A DNA stretch of 64,000 bases. Origin: an uncultured Anaerofilum sp. (GTDB lineage: Bacteria > Bacillota > Clostridia > Oscillospirales > Ruminococcaceae). A program made the position numbers and the translations under genes. Every line of letters starts with the position of its first letter. The first letter of the stretch is position 1. The notes under the pieces were generated by a model. It had not been told where the DNA came from. It saw only the letters and a list, made by a program, of their open reading frames with translations, and did not search any database. The stretch lies in the NCBI GenBank assembly GCA_944385935.1, contig CALWZC010000006.1:62001-126000 (forward strand). Reading direction: 5' to 3'. Positions 52,054 through 61,864 of this stretch are shown in pieces.

Positions 52054-53208
52054 ATGAAACGATTTGCAGCAGCGGTAGTTGTTTGCACCCTTCTGGCAGG
52101 AATGTTGGCAGGATGTGGAGGAAACGGAAATACTAAAAATGAAACCAGTTCAACCGTACAACAATCTTCCAGCACAGAGGTGGTAGAGGTTACCCCAGAA
52201 CCCACAGCTACCCCAGAACCCTATTTCCCCAATCCTCTTACTGGTTTGGAAAAAGATGAAAGCTATCCCGAAGGCCAGCGTATTACTGCTGTAATGGTAA
52301 ATAATATCAAGGCTTGTCGCCCACAAAGAGGCCTGTCGGATGCAAAAGTGTTGTATGAAATCAAGGTAGAAGGTGGCATTACTCGTTTTATGGCACTATA
52401 TGACGATTACAACACCATTCCCACAGTAGGCCCTATCCGTTCTGCCCGTGACCAATTCTTCCGCTTGGTTCTGCCCTTCCAGCCTTTGTATGTGCACATT
52501 GGTGAAAGTAGTGTACAAAAGCAATACATTGCTGACTATGACTATGATGAGTGGAACATTGATGATAAAAAATCTGGAAATTTGTTCTGGAGAGATAACA
52601 ACCGTTTGGCACAGGGATATGCTACCGAGCATACCGCTTACACCGACGGAGAGCACATCTCTAACACACTGCAGAATCTTGGCACCGATGACCGTCGAAG
52701 CTACAACAGCTGTATTTTCGACTTTGTAAACTACAATGAGCCTGCCCGTGTGTTAGAGGGTGGCGAGGCAACCAATGTGGAAATAATCCATTCTATTGGA
52801 TATAAAACCAAAATGGACTATGATGCAGCCAGTGGAAAGTATTTGATGAGTATGTATGGTTCCAATGGCTATACCCCCACAAAGGACGAAAACAACGGAA
52901 AACAACTTGCCTTTGATAATGTTCTGGTACTGTTTACCGACATTCATACTTACCCCGGCCATGAAGCAAAAGACTTGCAATATGCAGCTTATGGCGATGG
53001 CGGCGTAGGCTATTATTACAATGGCGGACGCTATGAAAAGATTCGTTGGCTGAAGGGCGGCGATTTGGATGTGTTGCGCATTGTTTCTGGTGATGGTACC
53101 GAAACCCCTGTACAGCTAAACTGCGGCACTAGCTATGTAACTGTGGTAGACATTGATGAGGCAATTAACTTCCAAGCACCAGATGCACAGACTTCCAGTG
53201 CAGAATAA
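52054..53208 (+). CDS. DUF3048 domain lipoprotein, copy 2
   Basis: A 384-residue lipoprotein with lipobox GMLAGC (Cys21), a short linker with TPEPTATPEP, and a DUF3048 domain very like copy 1: NPLTGLEKDESYPEGQRITAVMV, VLYEIKVEGGITRFMALYDDY in pattern, GPIRSARDQFFRLVLP and GVGYYYNGGRYEKIRWLKGG. GGAG lies nine bases before the ATG at 52054; a longer reading to 52015 has no signal peptide at its end. The gap to copy 1 is 154 bases with no terminator that I can see. Confidence 0.88.
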   Translation: MKRFAAAVVVCTLLAGMLAGCGGNGNTKNETSSTVQQSSSTEVVEVTPEPTATPEPYFPNPLTGLEKDESYPEGQRITAVMVNNIKACRPQRGLSDAKVLYEIKVEGGITRFMALYDDYNTIPTVGPIRSARDQFFRLVLPFQPLYVHIGESSVQKQYIADYDYDEWNIDDKKSGNLFWRDNNRLAQGYATEHTAYTDGEHISNTLQNLGTDDRRSYNSCIFDFVNYNEPARVLEGGEATNVEIIHSIGYKTKMDYDAASGKYLMSMYGSNGYTPTKDENNGKQLAFDNVLVLFTDIHTYPGHEAKDLQYAAYGDGGVGYYYNGGRYEKIRWLKGGDLDVLRIVSGDGTETPVQLNCGTSYVTVVDIDEAINFQAPDAQTSSAE

Positions 53209-53249
53209 TAAGACAAGCAGCGGTATTCGATAAAGAGGAGGGAGATTTT

Positions 53250-54518
53250 TTGAAGAAAAGACAGCTATGGATTCCCATTCTCTGTGCCGCTGTGTTGGCT
53301 TCTTGTGGTAACAGTCAGTCTCAAAACCCTAAGCCAACAACAGAGCCTTCTGCCTCGGCGGTTTCCACCCAGCAACCCATTGTACAGGCACAGGCACAAA
53401 CACAGGCTTTTCCTCTAACAGGAATGCCTTTGGCAGAGGGAATGACACAAGCCCCAAGACCGATTGCAATTATGGTGGACAACACTCGTGATGCCTACCC
53501 ACAATGGGGAATTGGCGGGGCACAGGTAATTGTGGAGGCTGTAACCGAAGGGGGCATTACTCGTTTAATGTGTTTGTACAATCAAGTGCAAGACATACAA
53601 AAAACAGGCCCTATTCGCAGCGTTCGTGATATGTTTTTGCAGCTTGCAATGCCTTTGAATGCAATTCCAGTGCATATTGGTGGAAGTAGTTTTGCAAATA
53701 ATTTCCTCAACTACTACAACTGGGTTACAATAGATGGCTTGCGTGTGGGAGTCAATGTATTTGATTATGACAAAGACCGTGCATTGGTACGGGATGCTGC
53801 TGGTAAAAAAATTGGCAGAGAACACTGCTGGTATACCCATGCAGAGGCTGTGCAAAATGGTTTATCTATGCGAGGGATTTCCATAGATGGAGCTATGTTG
53901 CCTTTGGTAGATTTTAAGCAAGGGGCAACCCCCAGCGAAGGAGCAGCCACTCAAATTCAAGTGAACTATTCTTTTTCGGCGCAGTCGGGATTTTCGTATC
54001 AGGCAGATACTAAAAAATATCTAAAAACCAGTTATGACAATCTACCCCATATAGATGGGAATGATGGAAGCCAACTTGCTTTTGAAAATGTTCTTTTGTT
54101 GCGGTGTGAAACCTATTTGAAACCCGATGGCGTACATACAGATTTTAACCTTTCTGGTGGAAAAGGTTGGTGGATTTCTGGTGGAAAAATGCAGCCTATC
54201 CGCTGGCAAAAAAATGGTGTACAACAGCCCATAGAATTGTTTGATATGCAGGGCAATGCTATTTCCATTGCAACTGGTAAAACATATATTGGCTTTTTGA
54301 GTGGTACTGCTGGCGAAAGCCTTACTGTGGAAGGTGCTTCCCTGTTGGATGGTAGCCCAGTAGAACCACCCATAGCTTCTCCTACGGCTACCCCGGCACC
54401 ATCTCCCACCCCAACACCCGCCCCCACGCCAGTTCCAACCCAAGAACCTACACCGGCTCCAACTCAAGAGCCAACTGCGGTACCGCCCACAGAAGCAACA
54501 CCAGTTCCGGCGGTATAA
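53250..54518 (+). CDS. DUF3048 domain lipoprotein, copy 3, divergent
   Basis: A 422-residue lipoprotein with lipobox VLASC (Cys19) and a DUF3048 domain less similar to copies 1 and 2: FPLTGMPLAEGMTQAPRPIAIMV in pattern, VIVEAVTEGGITRLMCLYN, GPIRSVRDMFLQLAMP, GGKGWWISGGKMQPIRWQKN. It ends in a 50-residue Pro/Thr tail with PTPTPAPTPVPTQEP, probably a cell-wall-spanning or spacer segment. The start is TTG with GAGGAGGGAG upstream. It follows copy 2 by 41 bases. Confidence 0.87.
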   Translation: MKKRQLWIPILCAAVLASCGNSQSQNPKPTTEPSASAVSTQQPIVQAQAQTQAFPLTGMPLAEGMTQAPRPIAIMVDNTRDAYPQWGIGGAQVIVEAVTEGGITRLMCLYNQVQDIQKTGPIRSVRDMFLQLAMPLNAIPVHIGGSSFANNFLNYYNWVTIDGLRVGVNVFDYDKDRALVRDAAGKKIGREHCWYTHAEAVQNGLSMRGISIDGAMLPLVDFKQGATPSEGAATQIQVNYSFSAQSGFSYQADTKKYLKTSYDNLPHIDGNDGSQLAFENVLLLRCETYLKPDGVHTDFNLSGGKGWWISGGKMQPIRWQKNGVQQPIELFDMQGNAISIATGKTYIGFLSGTAGESLTVEGASLLDGSPVEPPIASPTATPAPSPTPTPAPTPVPTQEPTPAPTQEPTAVPPTEATPVPAV

Positions 54519-54528
54519 AATTGATATA

Positions 54529-54568
54529 AAAAGACAGCCCCACTATAACGGTAGGGCTGTCTTTTTTT
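54529..54568. terminator. Bidirectional intrinsic terminator
   Basis: Ten-base-pair stem AAGACAGCCC/GGGCTGTCTT with A and T runs outside, between convergent genes. Confidence 0.88.
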
Positions 54569-54575
54569 GCTGTTT

Positions 54576-55214
54576 TTATTCTTGTGTATTTTCCAAATAG
54601 CCAAAGGGAACAATGCGCACAGCTTCCACCAGTTGGTCACGCATCCACATGGAGGTTGTGGTTTGCAGTTGGAAACCACAGCCAGGGTCTGTCATCCATT
54701 GTTCAGGAAGTCGACGAGGAAGGGCATTTTGAGCAAGCATACTCATAATAACACCCCCATGGGTAACACATGCTGCCTGAGAAATGCCAGCTTTTATCAT
54801 ATATTCAAACATTTTTAGCAGGGTTTCGCTGCAACGCTTGTGAAATTCTAAAACAGGTTCTGCCCCTTGAGGGGTATATTTGTTTTGTGGGTTCATCCAT
54901 TTTTGAAAGTTGGGGTCATTTTTTAGCTCTGCCATTGGTCGGCCTTCAAATTCCCCAAAATGGTTTTCACGCAAATTTTCCAAAACCAATTTTTTGCTTG
55001 TAGGAAACAGTAGTTGGGCAGTTTGTTGTGCTCGTCGCAGAGGGGAAACAAACACAGTTTCTACTGTGGGATATACAAATTGTTGAGCAAGAGAAGCAAG
55101 GTCTTCTTTGCCCTCCTGACAAAGGGGAATGTCTGTGCCACCACCAGCGTAGATTCCATCCAGATTGGCTTGTGTAATGCCATGTCGAATCAGGTATAAG
55201 GTGTAATTTTTCAC
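54576..55214 (-). CDS. Histidine phosphatase family protein
   Basis: A 212-residue phosphatase of the phosphoglycerate mutase-like superfamily. The catalytic motif is LIRHGITQAN (Arg10, His11), the acid Glu lies in ENHFGEFEGRP, and the second His is in CVTHGGVIM. Start is GTG with AAGGAG eight or nine bases upstream. Substrates in this family range from sugar phosphates to alpha-ribazole phosphate; nothing nearby decides this. Monocistronic. Confidence 0.9.
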   Translation of the reverse strand: MKNYTLYLIRHGITQANLDGIYAGGGTDIPLCQEGKEDLASLAQQFVYPTVETVFVSPLRRAQQTAQLLFPTSKKLVLENLRENHFGEFEGRPMAELKNDPNFQKWMNPQNKYTPQGAEPVLEFHKRCSETLLKMFEYMIKAGISQAACVTHGGVIMSMLAQNALPRRLPEQWMTDPGCGFQLQTTTSMWMRDQLVEAVRIVPFGYLENTQE

Positions 55215-55495
55215 CCTAAAACTCCTTTCTTAAAACAAAAATGCAAGTTTTTCTATAAAATTTTATCCCAAAATGAATTGGTTGTAAACACTATATTTGG
55301 GAATGTACATAGGAAAATAGTCTATATCTTGTTTGCAAAAAAACAAAACAACAAAAACCGCCTTACAACAGCAAAAAAGGGAAGTGTTTTGTGTATTTAC
55401 AAAATGTTTTTGGTGATATATACTTTACAAGAAGTAAAAAAGATTTTGTTATAATATGCTATATATCAACAAAAAATGAAAAGGAGAACACTGCC

Positions 55496-56182
55496 ATGGC
55501 ATCGGATTTTCACCGCATTATTACCTTACTTCGTAAGGAAAGAGGAATTACTCAAAAACAAGCAGCCGCCGAATTGGGAGTTTCCCAAGCGTTGCTTTCT
55601 CACTATGAGAAGGGTATTCGAGAATGTGGATTGGATTTTGTTGTGCGAGTGGCAGACTATTACAACGTGTCCTGTGATTATCTACTAGGCCGCAGTGCCG
55701 ACCGCAATGGCCTTACACTGAATATAGAAGATTTGCCAGAGGAAGAAGCTCGTGGAGATGGAAAATTCCGTGTGAGCGTTTTGCCTACCATGAACAAAAA
55801 GTTTATTTCCCATTCTCTTAATGTATTGTATGATAAACTTGCTATTTGTTCGGATAAAGGATTAGTAACAGAAGTGAGCAATTATTTGATGATTGCTGTG
55901 TATAAGATGTTCCGCTTGATTTATACCTCCAATCCCAAAAATGTGGAGAGTATGTTCCGAGTTCCTGCCGGGGCCAGTGGTGGGTATTCCAATGCAGCTA
56001 TGCTGCGAGCAGAGGCAAATGTTCAGGCCATTCTTGCTGGAGAAAATACCAGTGCAGGCAACGGAATAAAAGACACCACAGCCTTTGCGATGACCACAGC
56101 CAGCCTAGACAAAGAGTATCCTGTCTATTCCAAAAGCCTTTGGAGAGTTATCAAAGAATGTGAAGAACGCATTTTGCAATAA
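55496..56182 (+). CDS. XRE-family transcriptional regulator
   Basis: A 228-residue protein. The N-terminal helix-turn-helix (about 5-62) has RKERGITQKQAAAELGVSQ and LLSHYEKGIRECGLDFVVRVADYYNVSCDYLLGR in pattern, typical of Cro/CI-like regulators. The C-terminal ~160 residues are helical and unrecognised. GGAG lies nine bases before the ATG at 55496; a longer reading to 55391 is not conserved-looking. A TATAAT is at 55450-55455. It is monocistronic and ends at a terminator shared with abrB. Confidence 0.85.
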   Translation: MASDFHRIITLLRKERGITQKQAAAELGVSQALLSHYEKGIRECGLDFVVRVADYYNVSCDYLLGRSADRNGLTLNIEDLPEEEARGDGKFRVSVLPTMNKKFISHSLNVLYDKLAICSDKGLVTEVSNYLMIAVYKMFRLIYTSNPKNVESMFRVPAGASGGYSNAAMLRAEANVQAILAGENTSAGNGIKDTTAFAMTTASLDKEYPVYSKSLWRVIKECEERILQ

Positions 56183-56213
56183 GCAGGTAGCCAAAAGAAA
56201 AACTACATAACAC

Positions 56214-56253
56214 AAAAAACTGCCGCTGAGAAAGCCTTCAGCGGCAGTTTTTT
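56214..56253. terminator. Bidirectional intrinsic terminator
   Basis: Stem ACTGCCGCTGA/TCAGCGGCAGT with A run before and T run after, between convergent genes. Confidence 0.9.
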
Positions 56254-56268
56254 ATTTGAACTGTGTAT

Positions 56269-56514
56269 TTACTCAATTTCGCCAATCTCTTTGCGGCAAG
56301 CAGAGCAAATATTTCGGTCTTTGTAGAGCTTTACGTTATCGGTGCTTTTGCAGAAAATGCAGGCAGGCTCATACTTTCGCAGAATGATACTGTCGCCTTC
56401 TACATAAATTTCCAAAGAGGAATCCTTTTGGATATCTAACACTCGACGCAGCTCAATGGGCAGAACCACACGACCTAAATGGTCGATTTTTCTTACAATG
56501 CCAGTAGATTTCAT
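56269..56514 (-). CDS. AbrB-type transition-state regulator with C-terminal zinc ribbon
   Basis: An 81-residue DNA-binding protein. Residues 1-48 form the swapped-hairpin SpoVT/AbrB domain (TGIVRKIDHLGRVVLPIELRR in pattern). The rest carries Cys52, Cys55, Cys70 and Cys73 (CIFC, CSAC), a likely zinc ribbon replacing the AbrB multimerisation domain of Bacillus. AbrB-type proteins repress post-exponential and sporulation genes. AAGGAG precedes the ATG. Confidence 0.9.
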   Translation of the reverse strand: MKSTGIVRKIDHLGRVVLPIELRRVLDIQKDSSLEIYVEGDSIILRKYEPACIFCKSTDNVKLYKDRNICSACRKEIGEIE

Positions 56515-56655
56515 AAAAGCCGCTCCTTAAATTTGAGAATGATTTTCAATGTTAGTATACCCTAGAAAAAAAAGAATGTCAATGTTTGGTAAAAAATGTC
56601 ACAAAAAATACAAGAAAAAAATCCGATTTCATGATTCAGACCAAAAGCAGGCAAA

Positions 56656-57657
56656 TTAGAGCTGTAAGAAGCCCACCTTTTTATATACTTTTGCACAGGT
56701 TTTGGCGGCAATGTGGGCGGCGCGCTGGGCACCATCTTTCAACACATCGTCCAAATAGGTTTTATCCTCCAAAATTCTTTGGTATTCCTGTTGAATGGGA
56801 TGAAATACAGAGATAACGCTCTCGGCTACTGCTAGTTTAAAATCTCCATATCCTTTGCCTGTAAATTCAGACTCAATGGAAGCAAAATCCTTTCCAGTGA
56901 ATACACTGTAAATGCTCATTAGATTTGTTACACCGGGTTTACTCTCATCTGCACGAACAACCCCCTCGCTGTCGGTAACAGCGCGCTTGCATTTACGGCG
57001 GATAGTATCAGGGTCATCCAACATTAAAATAAAGCTGTTTGCATTGGTGTCGGATTTGCTCATCTTTTTCTCTGGCTCTTGCAGGCTCATAATGCGAGCA
57101 CCAGTTTTGGGAATATAGGGGTCAGGTACAGTAAAGGTATCGCTGTAGGCGTTGTTGAAGCGGACAGCAATGTTTCTTGCAAGTTCCAGATGTTGTTTCT
57201 GGTCTGCTCCCACAGGAACAAGGTCTGCATTGTATACCAGAATATCTGCTGCCATTAAAACCGGATAGGTGAACAAGCCAGCATTTACATTGTCGGCATG
57301 ACGAGCACTTTTGTCTTTAAACTGGGTCATGCGAGAAAGCTCGCCAAATTGGGTATTGCAGGCAAGTACCCATGCCAACTCTGCATGGGCAGGTACATGG
57401 CTTTGTACAAATAAAATGCTTTTTTGGGGGTCGATGCCACAAGCCAACAGTAAGGCGGCTGCCTCACGGGTTTGACGGCGTAGGTCGGCAGGGGTTTGGC
57501 GCACTGTAATTGCGTGCATATTTGCCACCATGTACAGGCACTCGTATTCCTGCTGGAGCAATCCCCAGTTGCGCACAGCACCAATGTAATTCCCCAAAGT
57601 AAAGGTGCCTGTGGGCTGGATACCGCTGAGAATACGCTTTTTTGCAGAAACTTCCAT
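56656..57657 (-). CDS. trpS: Tryptophanyl-tRNA synthetase
   Basis: Charges tRNA-Trp. The 333-residue class I synthetase has the HIGH-like motif as TLGN (SGIQPTGTFTLGNYIG) and KMSKS (KKMSKSDTN, about 198-205), plus AADILVYNADLVPVGADQKQHLELAR in pattern. AGGAG precedes the ATG. A promoter with 17-base spacing lies about 45 bases upstream, which argues against a T-box leader. Confidence 0.95.
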   Translation of the reverse strand: MEVSAKKRILSGIQPTGTFTLGNYIGAVRNWGLLQQEYECLYMVANMHAITVRQTPADLRRQTREAAALLLACGIDPQKSILFVQSHVPAHAELAWVLACNTQFGELSRMTQFKDKSARHADNVNAGLFTYPVLMAADILVYNADLVPVGADQKQHLELARNIAVRFNNAYSDTFTVPDPYIPKTGARIMSLQEPEKKMSKSDTNANSFILMLDDPDTIRRKCKRAVTDSEGVVRADESKPGVTNLMSIYSVFTGKDFASIESEFTGKGYGDFKLAVAESVISVFHPIQQEYQRILEDKTYLDDVLKDGAQRAAHIAAKTCAKVYKKVGFLQL

Positions 57658-57698
57658 AATTGGTTCTCCTTTGGCAAAGGTATTGAAATATAATCCTT

Positions 57699-57727
57699 AT
57701 CATACCACACACGACATGGTTTCGCAA
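57699..57727 (-). promoter_or_regulatory. Sigma-A-type promoter for trpS
   Basis: On the minus strand TTGCGA and TATGAT are spaced by 17 bases, ending about 42 bases before the ATG. Confidence 0.6.
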
Positions 57728-57861
57728 CGGCGAAAGGATGCGGGATAAAAAGGAAAGGGACGATACATCCAAAAGGGATGCTGTTTCAGGCGAAACACCT
57801 GTTGTGCCACCTTTCGCAAGAAACTGAGTATATGCTGTAGAGGAAAGGATGTGGACAAGCC

Positions 57862-60135
57862 ATGATGACCAAAACCGGCGTGGAAACAAAAAAAACCGGA
57901 ATTTCCATAAAACCAAAAACTCCTGTTGTGGAGGGCATACTGTGGGCAGTTGTAGGAGCAATGGCCGCTTTTGGCCAACTACTCAGTGGAATGTATCCTT
58001 TTGGGGTGGCACTTGCAATGGGCTTGAATGCGCCCTATGCTTTGTTAGCAGCAGCAGGGGCAGCCGTGGGCTATGGAATTGCTTTACCGGGTATAGAAAG
58101 TCCTCGCTATTTAGGAGCACTGGCGGCTGTGGTGGCAGTGCGATTATTAGCAAAAGGAAAAGCGGAAAATAAAAATAGTGTTGTGCCGGGAATGATTGCG
58201 GGAGCAGGAACCCTAGTGGTGGTACAAATGATGCTTACCTTTGCAAAGGTAAGCACACCATCACAGATGTTGTTTTCTGCAAGTGAAGCAATTTTGTGTG
58301 TAGGTTTATCCTTGGCAGTGTGGGCTGTTTGGTCCTTTCCCCTGGGAACCCCCGGCAAAGAATTGGGCAGTTTGGTGGTGTTTGGTGCCATTACAGCAGC
58401 ATTACAGCCTTTTCGATTAGGGGTGTTACAGCCTGCATGGATTTTTCCGCCGGTTTTTTTATTGGTGGAAGGCTGGCGTGCAAGGCGAAATAGAATGATG
58501 CCCGCCGCCATTGCTGCGGCAGTGGCCATTGCTGCCAGTAATCCCCAGCAAGCCTTTGCAGGTGCTTTTGTGGCACTAGGGGCGTTGGCGGCAGGGTTTC
58601 TCCCCGGAGAACGGATAGGAATGGCTTTGGTATATTTTACAGCGGGATGTCTGGGAGCAGCCGCAGCACCAGATGCCCTTTCTGCCATTGAAATGCTGGC
58701 AAGCAGTGGATTGGCTATGGTGGTTTTTGCCTTAATTCCAAGGCAGTGGATGGCGGTTCCACCCAGTCCACCAAACTTAAATCAAGGACAGTTTCAGGCA
58801 GCCATGCGGTTGTCTGCTTTGGCCTCTGCACTGGAGGCTGTGGGAGAAACAGTGCAGCAGGTAGTAGAGCGTTTACCCACTCCCGGGGAAGGGTACAACT
58901 GGGTTACAGACCGTGTAGCAGAACAAGTATGCCGCCGTTGTGGACGCTGTGGAGAGTGCTGGGGAGAGCACTTCAGTGATACAGTAGAGGGGTTATGGAA
59001 GTTAAAACCTTTTTTAGAGCAGGAAGGAAGTGTTTCAGTAAGTCAGTTGCCCCACGAACTCCGCCGGTGCCAACAGCCAGCAGCTTTGTGTGATAGCCTT
59101 GGGAGAAGCTATGCTTTGTTGCAAGGAAGAAGGGCAGCCGCAGCCCAAAGCAAAGCCATGCGAGGGGCATTGTGTGAACAGTTTGGTGCAGTGGCAGGGG
59201 CTTTGGCATCCATTGGAACCCAGTTGGGAGCAGGAGAAGCGGAAAATCAGCCAGCACAAAAACGAGTTACAGAGCTATTGTGGGATTTGGGTCTTTGCCC
59301 CGCTCGTGTAACTGTGACCAATGACCGCATGGGTAGAACACGGGTGAGTGTTCTTATAAGAAGGACAATTTTGGATTTGCAGGAGCAGGAACAAATCTCT
59401 CAAGAAATAGGCCATTGTTGCAAAACACTCTTTGAGTTGCCTCATTTGACCAATGACGGGGCATTTACTCAGATGGAATTTGCAGAAAAGGCCATGTATT
59501 CCCCAGAATGTTTTGAGTGCTCCTTATCAGCAAAGGAGGGAGAGTTTTGCGGTGACCATGCAGAGCATTTTTGTGATACACAAGGCAATTTGCATATGAT
59601 TTTGTGTGATGGAATGGGTACAGGAAAGCCAGCCGCTTTGGATGGAGCATTAGCCGCCAGCTTGACGGCTCGACTAGTAGAGGCAGGCTTTGAAGGAGAA
59701 CAGGCCGCCCGTTTGGTCAATGTGGCGTTGGAACTAAAAAGTGATGAGGACTCTGCGGCGGCTTTGGATATAGCAACCATTGACCTGTATACAGGACAGC
59801 TAAAATTATTTAAAGCAGGAGGTGCAGTGAGCTTTTTGGTGCGAAAAGGGCAAATTCGCCGGTTGGAAGGAAGCAGTCTACCAGTAGGAATTTTAGGCGG
59901 TGTTGTAGGGGGATGCCATCAAGTGCCTTTGTACGAAAAGGATGTGCTGGTATTGTGCAGTGATGGAGCATTAACAGCAGGAGAAGATTGGATGGAGGCA
60001 CAACTATCCTCCTATTGGCCCATGGAACCAAAGGAATTGGCAGAAACTTTGGCAAAGAAGGCAGCAGCTTGCAACTCAGGGCACCCCGATGATGTAACTG
60101 TGCAGGTAATGCGAATGCAGCGAAGCAAACTATAA
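57862..60135 (+). CDS. spoIIE: SpoIIE-family protein phosphatase
   Basis: A 757-residue membrane phosphatase. About ten hydrophobic helices fill residues 25-300. A Cys cluster CRRCGRCGECW (about 357-367) starts the regulatory region, and a PP2C-like domain occupies about 545-757 with metal-binding Asp in GEFCGDHAEHF and LCDGMGTGKPA, then LCSDGAL and HPDDVTVQVM. In Bacillus SpoIIE dephosphorylates the anti-anti-sigma factor SpoIIAA to activate sigma F in the forespore. Length and layout fit. Start ATG ATG; the ribosome site is only a GGATG-like sequence. Suggests, but does not prove, that the host sporulates. Confidence 0.92.
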   Translation: MMTKTGVETKKTGISIKPKTPVVEGILWAVVGAMAAFGQLLSGMYPFGVALAMGLNAPYALLAAAGAAVGYGIALPGIESPRYLGALAAVVAVRLLAKGKAENKNSVVPGMIAGAGTLVVVQMMLTFAKVSTPSQMLFSASEAILCVGLSLAVWAVWSFPLGTPGKELGSLVVFGAITAALQPFRLGVLQPAWIFPPVFLLVEGWRARRNRMMPAAIAAAVAIAASNPQQAFAGAFVALGALAAGFLPGERIGMALVYFTAGCLGAAAAPDALSAIEMLASSGLAMVVFALIPRQWMAVPPSPPNLNQGQFQAAMRLSALASALEAVGETVQQVVERLPTPGEGYNWVTDRVAEQVCRRCGRCGECWGEHFSDTVEGLWKLKPFLEQEGSVSVSQLPHELRRCQQPAALCDSLGRSYALLQGRRAAAAQSKAMRGALCEQFGAVAGALASIGTQLGAGEAENQPAQKRVTELLWDLGLCPARVTVTNDRMGRTRVSVLIRRTILDLQEQEQISQEIGHCCKTLFELPHLTNDGAFTQMEFAEKAMYSPECFECSLSAKEGEFCGDHAEHFCDTQGNLHMILCDGMGTGKPAALDGALAASLTARLVEAGFEGEQAARLVNVALELKSDEDSAAALDIATIDLYTGQLKLFKAGGAVSFLVRKGQIRRLEGSSLPVGILGGVVGGCHQVPLYEKDVLVLCSDGALTAGEDWMEAQLSSYWPMEPKELAETLAKKAAACNSGHPDDVTVQVMRMQRSKL

Positions 60136-60274
60136 ATAGCCATATATTTCCACACATTCTTCACCATTTCCACCCTTTGTATTCACAAATAGGACATAAA
60201 ATTGTAACCGATTTGAAAAACAAATTTTTTGGTTTGCAATTTTAAAAGAAGAAAGTAAGAGGAGAAATGATGGT

Positions 60275-61864
60275 ATGAAAGAAGGCGTACACAACTGGTT
60301 TCGTCGGCCTTTGGTGCGGAAATTGTTGGCAGCGGTGGTGGTATTGGCACTGGTTGCAGCAGGGGCAGTATGGTGGATGAATAAAAAGAATGCCCAAGCC
60401 CCTATATTAACCAACCGTATCCGAACCACAAGGCTGCAAAAAACCAGCCTGAATGAATCAGTTATTGCAGATGGAACCATTCAAAGCAGCAACACTTCTA
60501 CTGTTACTACCGACCAAAAATATGCAGTAAAAGAAATTTTAGTTAATGTGGGGGATACCGTACAAGAAGGAGATGTTATTTGTATATTAGATACCACCGA
60601 ATTGGAGGACAGTATAGCAAAACTACAAAATAATTTGGCAGATGAAACTGCTACTGCAAACTCTCAGGTAAACAATGCAAATACCCAACTTACCAGTGCC
60701 ACCGATGACGCTCTGGCACAAGAAAGTGTATTGACAGATGCCCAAAATGCCTTGGCAGCCTTGGAAAGCAGTTGGCAAGCAGCACAAGCAGCCGTTGCGC
60801 CCTATCTGCAAAATTACGCCACGGCACAAAACGTATTGCAGCAAAGGGGTGTGACTTTAACTACCTTGCAGGCACAAGGTGCAAGCGAAGAAATCATTGC
60901 TACTGCACAAGCAGACTATGACGCAGCAAATGAAGCAGCAAAACAAAGCCAACAGCAACTGGAACAGGCAAAACAGCAGTGCAACTATGAAAGTTTGCAG
61001 CAGCAGTATCAGCAAGCACAGCAAACCTATTCCCAAGCAAGGCAACAATTGGACCAGTTAGAATCCGCAGTAGAACAGGCAGGGGAACAATTGGAAACCA
61101 GCCAGAAAAATGCAGAAAAAGCAGGGGAAAGTGATGAACTAGAACAACTCCAAAGCCAGCTAGAAAAGTGCACTCTGCGAGCAACTACCAGCGGAAAAAT
61201 TACCCAAATCAATGCTACAGTAGGAAGTGCTGTAAATGGTTCGGCAGCGGTCATTCAAGATACTGGTGCCTTGGAATTGGCAATCACCATTCCAGAGTAT
61301 GACATCGCAGATGTACAAGTGGGAATGCAGGTGAAAATTACCACCGATTCCACTGATAAAGAGATTGCAGGAACTCTTTCTCAAATTTCCCCTGTGGCAG
61401 GAGAAAACGGATTTGATGCGGTAGTTTCTATCGCAGATTCCACAGGGCTGTATATTGGAACAAATGCAACAGCAGAGATTGTGCAATCTACAATAGATGA
61501 TGTATTTGTAGTTCCAATTGATGCTGTGGAAGAACAAGAAGATGGAAGTCAGGTCATTTATCTTGCTTCTACGGATGAAAATGGAGAACAAACCTTCTCC
61601 CCCATTCCCGTTACATTGGGCAGTCAAAATGATTACTATGTGGAGGTGAGTGGTGACCAGTTACAAGAAGGCATGGAAATTCGGGCAAGTGTTCTGGAAG
61701 AGGAACAACAAGCAAGCCAGCAAATGGAAATGATGCCCGGCGGTATGATGGGTGGCGGAATGCAGGGAGGCCGTCCCAGTGAAATGGGCTCCACAACCGT
61801 TGTAATAGGCTCTGATGAGGAGCGACCAGAAAGACCCACCAAGGGGGGAGGAGCACAAGGATGA
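60275..61864 (+). CDS. Efflux adaptor subunit, MacA/HlyD-like
   Basis: A 529-residue periplasmic-adaptor-type protein (membrane fusion family). One N-terminal membrane helix (about 16-36), a lipoyl-like half motif VNVGDTVQEGDVICILDTTEL, a long Gln/Ala-rich coiled coil (about 110-300), a second lipoyl half (CTLRATTSGKITQINATVGSAV in pattern), and beta-barrel regions. The C-terminal ~55 residues are Met/Gly rich with MPGGMMGGGMQGG. GAGGAG precedes the ATG. Overlaps the ATPase start by four bases (ATGA). With the next two genes it forms a MacAB-like export system. Confidence 0.9.
   Translation: MKEGVHNWFRRPLVRKLLAAVVVLALVAAGAVWWMNKKNAQAPILTNRIRTTRLQKTSLNESVIADGTIQSSNTSTVTTDQKYAVKEILVNVGDTVQEGDVICILDTTELEDSIAKLQNNLADETATANSQVNNANTQLTSATDDALAQESVLTDAQNALAALESSWQAAQAAVAPYLQNYATAQNVLQQRGVTLTTLQAQGASEEIIATAQADYDAANEAAKQSQQQLEQAKQQCNYESLQQQYQQAQQTYSQARQQLDQLESAVEQAGEQLETSQKNAEKAGESDELEQLQSQLEKCTLRATTSGKITQINATVGSAVNGSAAVIQDTGALELAITIPEYDIADVQVGMQVKITTDSTDKEIAGTLSQISPVAGENGFDAVVSIADSTGLYIGTNATAEIVQSTIDDVFVVPIDAVEEQEDGSQVIYLASTDENGEQTFSPIPVTLGSQNDYYVEVSGDQLQEGMEIRASVLEEEQQASQQMEMMPGGMMGGGMQGGRPSEMGSTTVVIGSDEERPERPTKGGGAQG

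Noticed and set aside
57790..57830. T-box-like motif (AGGTGGCAC on the minus strand) upstream of trpS
   Set aside because: The motif lacks the full antiterminator consensus, a complete leader would overlap the spoIIE start, and a good trpS promoter lies between the motif and the gene.
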